From assembly GCF_022539665.2 (NCBI RefSeq), contig NC_081336.1, positions 5,100,221 to 5,164,220 of the forward strand: a DNA stretch of 64,000 nucleotides, given 5' to 3'. Shown here piece by piece: positions 33,996-44,129 of the stretch. The notes under the pieces are model-generated. The model was given only the letters and a program-made list of their open reading frames with translations, searched no databases and was not told where the DNA came from. This DNA is from Daphnia carinata (lineage: Eukaryota > Arthropoda > Branchiopoda > Diplostraca > Daphniidae). The position numbers and the translations under genes are program-made. The stretch's first letter is position 1; each line of letters starts with the position of its first letter.

Positions 33996-34361
33996 ATCGG
34001 CGCGGCAAGTCTGATTCTACTTCCCTCCCCCTTTCTTATATGTTTGACACTTTCATGTGATGTGAATATTTCTGTCACCAAATGTAAGGAAAATTACCTT
34101 GTTTACCAAAAAACTTTTTTTGTTGTTGTGTACAGTATTCTAAGTTTACGACAAGGTGTGCTTAACATTTTATGTGAAGGAATTATTACCGTCACCTAAT
34201 GTAACGGAAAATTTACTTGTTAAAGCAAACTTATTATTTTATTTTTTTCATTTTTTTGATGCAACCAAACACCCATCATTCCAGCAGTAGTCCTCTAAGG
34301 GAATGATGGATGTGTCGTTATGGACATTGGTGCATGTTCTTGATGGAACCATAGGGATTTC
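33996..34361. other. Flank of MULE-2, no gene
   Basis: It begins with 'gatcggcgcggcaagtctg', which matches the left flank of the palindrome in inverted form. 'aaggaaaattaccttgtt' and 'acggaaaatttacttgtt' about 110 bp apart form a weak direct repeat. No frame is supported. Confidence 0.4.
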
Positions 34362-34387
34362 TTGTTTTTCTACTTTTTTACAAAAAT

Positions 34388-34654
34388 TTATTCTTGTGTT
34401 GTGCTAAATGGAATGCACACAATACAAGCATATCCAGCAATTATGGTAAGTGCTATGATACCTACAGCTAACGTGCCATACTTGAATATGGACATCCAGC
34501 TGGTCATATCCGAAAAGTTATTTTGGGCTTTATCGTCCAACACCGATCCAGAGAGTGAGTTGGTATTGGATTGTTTAATGCGACCAATCAGTTCAGTTAG
34601 CATGCTTAATTGTTCGACGGTACTTGCTTCATACATCGAATGATATTGCGGCAA
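34388..34654 (-). pseudogene. env membrane-proximal fragment of Gypsy-2
   Basis: It aligns with the third env frame of Gypsy-1 (VEQLSMLTELIGRIKQ against MEQLNILNDLIGKLQE) and includes a strong membrane segment (VGIIALTIIAGYACIVC) and a short tail. The rest of env is lost. Confidence 0.7.
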
Positions 34655-35018
34655 ATAGTCGTACGTCTTCAGAGCTAATTCCTCAAAGGCTTTTATTAGG
34701 TTTAATTTTAGGATATGGATGGGTGGCTCCCGTAATTTCTATTCATCATTAATCCATGTATCCATTAATCCATGTTTTATCGTTTAAGTTTTCTGTTAGT
34801 TAAATTTAATAATTTTTTTTTAAAGTTAGTTCAATTTTCTGCGAGGAGTAACACGGTAGTGCTCTTACCGTTTTATCCTCATAGAATGGTGTTAGGCAGA
34901 ACGGATTATCTTTTAACGCGAAATGCCAATCTACTACATTGTAGTTCCACAGCATTCGGCTACTGAGTTCACAGTCGCAGGCTTGCGTTGTTAGCGGTGT
35001 CACATATGTCGTTGGTGA

Positions 35019-35339
35019 TCAAATTCTTAACTTTCCATTAACGTAGGCGAACGGGTACATTATGTTCCCTGATGCTGATATAAATGTTTGGTGCTTATGG
35101 AATTCTAACTCGAACAAGATGGTCTTATGAAGTAATAGTCCAAATTTGTCGGATGATGTTGGTTGGATGATGGCTGCTGCTTCAGTATCTACCAAGGCTT
35201 GGGTTTTCTGAGTACTAAATTCTACTGTGATTCTAATTAGTTTACATATTTGTTTTTTCTTTTCTATTCTGTTTTCGCCTGTAATCTTTTCGAATATTTG
35301 GTCCGGCATTTTCTTGCGATATGTCCTATGTTGAGGCAT
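35019..35339 (-). pseudogene. Protease fragment of Gypsy-2 with mutated active site
   Basis: It overlaps gag in another frame. The active-site block reads ALVDTEAAA where Gypsy-1 has ALIDTGAAA, so the conserved Gly after the catalytic Asp-Thr is replaced by Glu. The frame stops near 35,019 and RT does not follow. Confidence 0.7.
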
Positions 35340-36375
35340 CTATGACAGGTTATAGGATCGTCCAAACTACCACTATCTGATCTTCGTTTTTTAGAACTCA
35401 CGGGATGGGTGTGGACTCTTAGATCTTGGTCTCCCGTTGTGTGATCTTGTTTTGGAATCACTTCTTTCTCCTTGTCTGTACTGGATATCACGGAATTTTC
35501 CGCGACTAGTGGATCTGCCTCGTAACTCGGAAGTGTTCCTATTATAGTATCTATATCGATCTTGCTTGTATGATCGATCTTGCCGATTCCTATTGTACGA
35601 GCTATCACTAGATGGCTGTCCGACTTCACATTTAACGCTATTGTGTCTGGATGGATTCCTACCTAGCCAGTATGTGACGGCAATGTTTAACGACGGTTCT
35701 TGTCGCCATTTCGGTTTTGTACCTGATAGATTCATTTTCATTAGGCTTGTTTTTAATTCTTCCAATTCTACTTGTGTGTTTTCTAATTCAGCTTCTATGT
35801 CTCTAACCGGTTTTTGTGCATCCAGTTTAAACATGGGTTTGGTTCTAATGCCTGTGTGTTGTACGCTATATCTTCTGCTTCTAGTGCTCCTTTTGTGAAA
35901 TTTTGCCAATTTAGTGTAGAAGGATATTTGCTGTGAAAAAAATATTATTTTGATTGGTGGAAGTAATCCGTTCAACAAAATTTTTAGTAGAACATCATCT
36001 TTGACGGCTGTTAGTTCACTGCTTTGGTCGCGTTCTTCTTTTCCTTCTTCCTTATAAATTTCATTGTACGCCTGCGTGATTTTGCATAGAAAATGTCCTA
36101 CTGGTTGATTTTGAGATTGTTTTACGGAAAATAATTTCGCTTTCTGTTTAGCTCTATCTGCTGGGTGCTTAAAATGTTCTTTTAATGCGGTTCTCTAATC
36201 GCTGTACGTCTCTCTCGTGGCTTCTCTTAACCATTCTATGTACCATTGCAATGCTGATCCTTTTAGGCCAGTGGCTAAAAGTTTCTTGATGGATTCCCTG
36301 GGCCATTCATGAATTGTTGCTATTGCTTCTGCGTCGCGTAACCATACTCCTATTGGTTGGTCATTCACGTCGCGT
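35264..36375 (-). pseudogene. gag: gag of Gypsy-2
   Basis: The capsid part near 36,370-36,000 has GVWLRDAEAIATIHEWP, LKGSALQWYIEWL and HFLCKITQAYNEIY, typical of Ty3/Gypsy capsids, with a stop at about 36,196 and a shift near 35,980. It continues as a coil (LENTQVELEELK), an Arg/Ser-rich basic region and a zinc knuckle CHRCLNIGHIARKC near 35,345. It ends at 35,264, overlapping the protease frame as in Gypsy-1. Confidence 0.75.
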
Positions 36376-36555
36376 CAGGAACACGTTGTTATAACCGAAC
36401 AACTTTAAATTGTTACATTTAACTCCAAAAAATACGTTTGAAAAAGTGGTTTTTGACAATCCATGATGGTGTCCTTATTCTTACCACGCCAAGCTTAAAT
36501 TGTTAAAAGTGGAAATAGGTGTAGTGGTGGATAGAAGTAGGTAGAAAAAATTGTA

Positions 36556-37275
36556 ATTAACTTCAAAAAGTCCATTTTGTACTGCAGCAATTAATTTCTA
36601 ACGTCAACGAGAATAGTTGCGCGTTTACGGTATAAATAATATGCTTGAATAATAAAAACTAATTACTGGTTGTTGTGGTGTATTTTTTTTCTTTCCGTTC
36701 ATAAATTTTAATACAGATTAGTAAGTATTCCCATATAGCCTTCCATATCACTATGGTGATACACTTTCCGAGTTTTCGAAAATAGATGGTTTTAAACTGA
36801 TAATTATGCTTAGTTAAAACACAATTGAACCTTCTATTTCTATTTTAGCTATTTTTGAGAAGTCTCGAAGCATGTCACTATGTGCCATGCTCTATAATAC
36901 TTCCATATAATATTCCATACAATAAAATCCAAATAATAAATAGAATCGAACAAAATATTTATATGGCTAGAATGTATTTACATATGTATTTTTATATGGC
37001 TAGAATATGTAAATTATGTAAAATAAAAGAATTAAATAGGAATCTGACCAGTAGATGGCGAAAGCAGTAAAATAAAAAAATCTAACTTTTTTTCTATTTT
37101 ATAGCTATAGCCATATAAAGTCGTTATTGGTTGTTGTGGTGTGAAAATACTACATAATAACGACTTTATATTACTCCAACATATTATTTATACCTAAGAC
37201 AAGCAATTATTTTCATTATTATTAAAATTACATTCATTATAGTTGCTGCAGTACAAAATGGAAAGTTAATAGTTA
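36556..37275. repeat. Small TIR element (MITE-like)
   Basis: 'ccattttgtactgcagcaa' at about 36,572-36,590 recurs inverted at about 37,244-37,262. A second inverted pair around 'ggtataaataatatg' (about 36,629; inverted near 37,170-37,190) shows that the arms are about 100 bp of decayed inverted repeat. 'tggttgttgtggtgt' occurs twice in direct orientation (about 36,666 and 37,129). No coding region. Confidence 0.55.
37031..37095. repeat. Direct repeat unit 1 ('aggaatctg..agatggcgaaagc')
   Basis: About 65 bp starting 'attaaataggaatctg' and ending in a T-run, repeated at 37,412-37,475. The preceding 'tatggctagaat' segment is also partly shared. Confidence 0.7.
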
Positions 37276-37411
37276 ATAGTAATATAATCAAGTTAAGCAA
37301 GTAGAATATGACAAATTAATTACTGTATAGTTATATTTTAATCAAATAAGCTTATTAATTAAAAAAATTTTACATTTTTATGGATAGAATGGGTTAAGTT
37401 GTATTTAGAGA

Positions 37412-37475
37412 ATTAAATAGGAATCTGGTCTATAGATGGCGAAAGCTGAAAAAGAAAAAAAGGTTAACTTTTTTG
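37412..37475. repeat. Direct repeat unit 2
   Basis: Second copy of the 65-bp unit at 37,031-37,095, differing at about eight positions by eye. Confidence 0.7.
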
Positions 37476-37607
37476 GCATATGACCAATTATTGGGAAAAT
37501 CTGATGCAATCCTAGTAGAAACGGGCAATGGACCCTGTTTCAGCACTTATTTAACAATCCGTGTAAGTCATGTGCACAAAACCAGCAAAACCGCTACGAT
37601 ACCAAGT

Positions 37608-39604
37608 GCATAGATAAAGACCACTGGTTCGTTGTGGGCTATGCTTTTAGCCCTATTCCTACTGGCGCAGAAAAAGCAAAATCCTTACTCTGATTGTAGT
37701 GCCTCTCGCGTACAAAGGCAAGAACTACATGGTAAGGACGAAAATTGAATGAGTTCCGCGGGGCGTTTGGTGGGTGCTGGGAACGAAGATATGGTTACAT
37801 CAACATGAAGACTTGTTTATTATTAACATTTAATAAATCATGTTTTTAGGAATAGCATTTATAAATGATTTTTGACGTCCTTTGTGTTTTGTTTTCCCCT
37901 TATGCACATTTCCAAGGAGCTATTGATAACCAAATTATACGTCGCATACTACACTGAAATTTAAACAAGCTTTGCACTTAACGCTAACAAGTTTAGTAAT
38001 GAAAAATCAATTTTTCTTATTTTCGAACATGAAAGAACTTTTTTTTATGAGTCTGTGATTAATGCATCTGAGATATTTTTATTCAAATTATCTACGATCA
38101 TGGAAGGCATGCCAGTTTATTTTTATACAAAACTTTCACATGTTTTGCAAATAATAGAACACGAGTTAGCTCATCCAAGAGTCAGTATCGGCCATTCCTA
38201 CGATAAATTGGTCTTTTTTCATTGGTTTAGGTTCTTTCTTTTAATTTTTCTATTTCTTAACGTTGGCTTTTCTCTCTTTGTGTTCTTCGATGCGTTTGTC
38301 CACTTCTTTTTAATTTCTCATTTGATTTTATCTCGTTTCTTCATTGATTTGTCAAGCAATTCCACATCGTCTTTTACCTATTGCAATACAGAAAGGTAAA
38401 CTTTTTCGAAGATCTTAAAATTTTTTTTGTCAAATTGAATGTTTACCGTAACACTTTCAGCTCTTTGCAGAGAATCTTCCCATGCCTGTTTCTCTTCAAT
38501 GCTTCTTGCCTTCTCAACTTCACCTTTGCCTTCCAAGATTTTCACGTTTTCTTTGATATTTTTTTTTTATCATTGCTCCTTTTGGATCTTAAGTGGTCTT
38601 TTTCAGAATGGGTAAAGGCGTAATTAGTTCTCCAAAATCAAATATTCTGAGAACCAGGTGGCCTTCACTGTTGCAAATTGGCTTCCCCAGTGTACTTGTT
38701 ATTCTTGGCTCAGAAATTTCTGTTTTTCACAAACTCTGTATGATCAGAGCTAGATGACGCAAATGCTGCCTGAGTGGTTTGTGCAAGTTTTGCTATTTTG
38801 GACGTCATCTTGTTATTTTTCCATTTTTGTTTCTTCATCTTCAATTTGCCTAACTCCTGTTCAAGCTAGGGTTTCATTTTCTCCCTGAAAATAGATGATA
38901 TAAGCTGGCTGGCTGGCCTTCCTTAAACATAAAGACTAACACACACCTGTGAATTGTGAGAGCTTAGCTGCTAGATGATCTTGCAGTTCTTTCAGGATTG
39001 GAAGCATGGTTCCTGATGTAAATTTTTTGGATAGAACTATTGTGGTCAACACCAATCTTGTTACTATTGAGATCTTGAACTGTAGAAACACCCCGAGTTG
39101 GAAAATTGGTACATAAGCTAGAAATGAAAAGATCTTCAGAAGAGAGTTGCTTTTTAAGAGCGACGATGTCAATGGGTTCTTGTTGTTTATCAGGCTCTTG
39201 ATTTTTGGCTCAATTTTCTTCAAACGGAACTTTCAAGTTCTTGTTTTCCGTTTTTCCATTTACCAAAGCTGCCTGTCATATCATAACCTTTAAATTCAAT
39301 CATTATTTACTTTAGTCTCTTAACATTATAATAGATCACTCTATAGATCAAAGTATACAAACCTACCCTGTTCTTATTTTCTTTAGGGAACGGCATTTTC
39401 AAGCAAAATCTAGCTTCAGGACGCCTCAAACTGCCACAAACAATGGCGGTTGCTGGAAAGCTATTTACACCTTCATTAGTGATAAAAACCTCCGCTTGAT
39501 GGCCCTACAAGCAGAGTAAGGATCCAAAAAATCGTAGAAGGGTAGCGCCAGCAGCCCATGTTATTTTTCTTATGGAGATAACGAACCAGTGGTCTTCATC
39601 TATG
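37608..39604. mobile_element. Element 3: 2.0-kb TIR element carrying the lysine-rich cargo gene
   Basis: Ends read GCATAGATAAAGACCACTGG on the left and, inverted, CATAGATGAAGACCACTGG on the right. The inverted similarity includes 'ctggcgc' and 'ccttactctg' about 60-80 bp in. (C)CAAGT flanks both sides as a possible 5-6 bp target duplication. The interior matches one arm of the MULE-2 core, in the orientation of its left arm. It lacks the GGAGAAAAAGGCCC outer ends, so the core can exist without them. Confidence 0.65.
38055..39420 (-). pseudogene. Lysine-rich cargo gene, copy in element 3
   Basis: On the minus strand it starts MPFPKENKNRVGLYTLIY near 39,396 and follows the layout of the palindrome copies. 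It holds the 'ttaccaaagctgcctgtcat' segment, a stretch matching the LTNIPTE region near 39,110, a single 3' unit (not tandem) with the 'ttgcaatacagaaagg' intron end near 38,380, and a tail ending at 'atcatggaaggcatgccag'. Many stops. It is the simplest of the four partial copies. Confidence 0.6.
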
Positions 39605-40287
39605 CCAAGTAAATCCATTCTTAAGACGAGAAGAGCTACCCGTACAGCCCAAATACCTACCCATTAGACACTCAACCCAGCCCTAGTCGGTCATTACTTC
39701 AAATGCTAAGATTGTGAAAGTAGTCCTAGTATTGTCTTGTCCATCTAATTCCAGATTTTATTAATTGAATGTTCTTGAAAAGAAAACTACAATTCTGTCC
39801 TCTTACACTACTTTCTTCACTTCTCACATGCAATTGCAAAGTTTTTAACAACATTATCAGACACTTTTCAGCCACTTCGTGCACAGAACGCAAATGCCAT
39901 GGCAAAATAGAATACTGAAACGTTGGCAATCTGATACGTGCAGGACGATTTTACAGCATATTCGTGGTATTTATGCCAACACTGTTGCGGAACTTCACGA
40001 TTAACTATGGAACGAAGCGTATGTATCCAAGACTAGGATTTAAACAAACTTTCGTACGTAATTACTTTGTGGTAAAAAGGGCAACATTTCCTGATGAAGT
40101 CAATATAACCGCACTTTTGTTGGTTACTTAGTTGAATTCGCTATCACTTTGAAATGTTTTGAAAAAAGAACTTAACTGAATAGCCCTAAGATATTGGGAT
40201 AAATAATTTGAATTAAATTTCACAAAACAATTGTACCACATGACACAAGGTGTATTAATCTACACCCACACATCATTGGAAAAGGTA
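39605..40287. other. Boundary between repeats and host genes
   Basis: No gene is seen. The last part (40,200-40,287) is presumably the 3' UTR and downstream flank of RPL34. Confidence 0.5.
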
Positions 40288-40889
40288 TCAAACTTTGCCT
40301 TTAGAAGATTTCACAGCAGCCTGCTGGGCCTTCAGCACTTTGGCTACTATTTTCTGCTCCTCAATCAAGAATGCTCTGACAATCCTATAATTATTTGATG
40401 TATAATATTAGTTTTCATACACATCATAAAAAGACTTACTTTTCTCGAACACAGCTGTGACAGAGGCATCCACCATAAGCACGGTAGACTTTCTTTTGTC
40501 TAAGTGACATGCGCTTACGCTCATGAGCTCTGGCAGGTCTGATTCCTCTCAAAGTAGTCTTACACATACCACATTTGGGAATCTTCCTTTGCTTCTTCTT
40601 GTATTGGTAAACCAGGCGCCCACCAGGAGTTCTTACACTAAAGACAAAATCAGCAAGCAACATTACGTCGAAATTCTTCACGATTCGAATAACATATCAA
40701 ATTTGTTTACACTACCACGAACTCAGACTAAGGTGATAATTGTTACAGAATAACATTCGCAAGTTGGATTGCGAAATCAGTTTAAGAAAATTGTACTGAG
40801 CTAAAAACAACTACGAAAACTTACATGCGACGTTGGTTGCTTGCAGTGTTGTATGAGAGGCGCCTCCGATAAGTGAGACGTTGAGCCAT
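40288..40889 (-). CDS. RpL34: 60S ribosomal protein L34 (eL34)
   Basis: Three coding exons, 40,889-40,825, 40,637-40,440 and 40,384-40,288, join with GT/AG introns into 119 codons without a stop. The protein begins MAQRLTYRRRLSYNTASN, as in all eukaryotic eL34. It has RTPGGRLVYQY, two CxxC-type pairs (CGMC and CHSC) that form the zinc site seen in this family, and RAYGGCLCHSCVREK. It ends in an Ala/Lys-rich tail (LIEEQKIVAKVLKAQQ). It is a structural component of the large cytosolic ribosomal subunit. A non-coding first exon probably ends at 41,019 and joins 40,894 (intron 40,895-41,018). Length and motifs are normal for the family. Confidence 0.97.
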
Positions 40890-41530
40890 TTTGCCTGCCA
40901 ATACCAAATAAATTTAAATTTAGTAAGAACCAAACGTAAGGAGTATAACACTTTTGTATCTGGCAGTAGGAAATATGTCTATTTTAGATGGATGCACACC
41001 GATACAACTTCCTCATACCTTTAGATATAGGAGGCTCAAACAGGAAAGAAGGGACGAAACAGTAAAAAAGCTAAAGAGAACTGCTCGCCTGTGATTGTCG
41101 ACCGTCACTTGTTTCGGTGGCGAATTCGACGTTGCCAGAAAGAATAAATTTTTGTCTTTATTATTTATGCGTAGAGTAGTGTAGGTTGTACATTATAGAG
41201 GGCTAGGGGCCATAGAGCCGCAAAATGAAAAAATTACAAAAATCTTGAAAATTAAAGTCTAGTTATCAAAACGCAACTAAGCCAGAAGGATCTTAAAATC
41301 TAACATACATTAAAACATCTTTGAATTAAGTAAAAAAAACTAATTTGGTTCCCTCATTACCGAGTACTGGCCTGGCCTGGCAGCCATAAAATGAGCTTAG
41401 GCTCATAGGGTGAATAGTGAAGAACCAGTGGTGTGCTGCAGCTAGTCATACATGGTCAGATACTATCAACTAATTATGTTGTTTGAATGTTATTGTTTTC
41501 TTTGCACACGGTAATTGATTAATACATAAA
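40890..41530. promoter_or_regulatory. Shared upstream region of RPL34 (minus) and Vti1 (plus)
   Basis: The two genes are divergent with starts 641 bp apart. On the minus strand a pyrimidine stretch, CCCTTCTTTCC (about 41,053-41,043), precedes the presumed RPL34 leader, as expected for TCT-initiator/TOP ribosomal-protein promoters. The leader is spliced: donor AAAG/GTATG after 41,019, acceptor TTGGCAG before 40,894. No TATA box was recognised for Vti1. Confidence 0.5.
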
Positions 41531-42428
41531 ATGGAGTCTTTGTTAAAAAGTTATGAGCAGCAATTCAGGTATGTAGGTGAAGAAAACAAATCTCATTCAA
41601 GTAATTTATGTATTTCACGTATTTTAGTGTCACAACCGCGAGCATCACGGCAAAAACAGCAACACTGAATGGGACTATAACAGGTAGAATCATAATGAAA
41701 GTTTAAAGATTACACTGAATAACAAGTTTGATGTGATAGCTGAAGACAAAAAGTCTGTTGTTCAACAGATTGTGAGAGAACTAGAAGAAACAAAAGATAT
41801 TGTAAGAATTGAACTCAAATTTGTTGAACACACCTAATTCATTCATAAGAGAAACTTTTCCTAGTTGGAGCAGATGGGGTTGGAAGTTCGAGAACTTGAT
41901 GCAACATCAAAAAACAAATATTTTACACGCATTGAAAGCTATCGCGTTGAACTTTCGCGACTTGAAAAAGAATTCAATAATAAAAGACTTGCAAAATGTG
42001 GAGATAGAGAAGAACTGTTTGGAGATGCAGAAGTGGAAGACGCATGTGACCATAACCAGTTCTTAATAAACAGTGAAAAACTAGAAAGAGGAAAAAGTCG
42101 TTTAGAGGCTGGCTACCAGGTAGTAGTCGAGACAGAACAGATAGGCAATAACATTCTTGCTGACCTCAATCACCAACGAGAAACCATACAGAGAACCAGA
42201 AACAGAGTAAGTTCTTGTAAGTGTAGCTGATGCTTAGCATTAACATATTAACATGTCTGTATAATTTAGTTGACAGAGACAGATGAAGAACTTGGTAGAA
42301 GCGGACGTTTGCTTAATCACATGCTCGTGAGAATTATTCATAATAGGCTTATACTTGTTGGTTTAATTTCCATATTTGCTCTTTTTATCATAATTACGTT
42401 GTACATAAAATTTAGAGCAAATTCCTAG
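41531..42428 (+). CDS. Vti1a: Vti1-type Qb-SNARE
   Basis: Five exons (41,531-41,568; 41,628-41,683; 41,740-41,801; 41,865-42,206; 42,270-42,428) join in frame to 218 codons, the usual Vti1 length. The N-terminal part (MESLLKSYEQQFSVTTASI, LEQMGLEVRELD) is the three-helix Vti1 domain. RLEAGYQVVVETEQIGNNIL and the heptads after it form the SNARE motif, and ILVGLISIFALFIIITLYI is the single C-terminal membrane anchor. Vti1 proteins act in trans-Golgi/endosome and lysosome fusion within SNARE bundles. The protein resembles Vti1a more than Vti1b (inference). Introns are 56-63 bp. The reading frame is intact and the start is the only in-frame ATG before the conserved YEQ. Confidence 0.93.
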
Positions 42429-42808
42429 TCATCCTTATGTTCTGCACATGTTTCGCATTAAAATATACGTTATTGTTGTGCTCACCATTCCTTGCAATTA
42501 AAAACTTTTAAACAATTTAAAACTATAACAATCACCTTATTTTGTTTATTTAAGAGGAAAGTGTAATCATTCACTGTATATTATAAGTGCTCGATGTTTA
42601 CTCGATCTATTCCTACCTAATCAATTTCAATACCAAGACGAATAAAAGACTAGCTGAACAATTTGACGGCACAAGGATTTTTATTTAGAATTAATTAAGT
42701 TCCATCGACATCTTGATTCATTTCGATCGCAAGGAGTAGATGGGCGGGGAAGTTGGGGTGTGAGGGGATTTGAAAAAAGAGCTGGGCCAAACAAATGACA
42801 TAATGTCA
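42429..42808. other. Convergent 3' region between Vti1 and the E2 gene
   Basis: The two genes end tail to tail 380 bp apart. AATAAA at 42,640-42,645 (plus) is a plausible Vti1 polyadenylation signal. No other gene is seen. Confidence 0.5.

Positions 42809-44129
<1,321 letters not shown>

Larger units (their letters stand above)
34362..36400 (-). mobile_element. Gypsy-2: internally deleted Gypsy element (gag, protease, env end only)
   Basis: The minus strand carries gag (about 36,375-35,264), a protease start (35,339-35,019), and then, within about 400 bp, the membrane-proximal end of env (34,654-34,388). RT, RNase H, integrase and most of env are absent, so one large deletion removed about 6 kb relative to Gypsy-1. 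No LTRs were recognised. It is related to but distinct from Gypsy-1. Confidence 0.75.

Noticed and set aside
33695-34199. Overlapping frames at the right terminus of MULE-2
   Set aside because: Inverted copy of the left terminus; no independent coding evidence.
40523-40753. Plus-strand frame across RPL34
   Set aside because: Antisense shadow of the second RPL34 exon.
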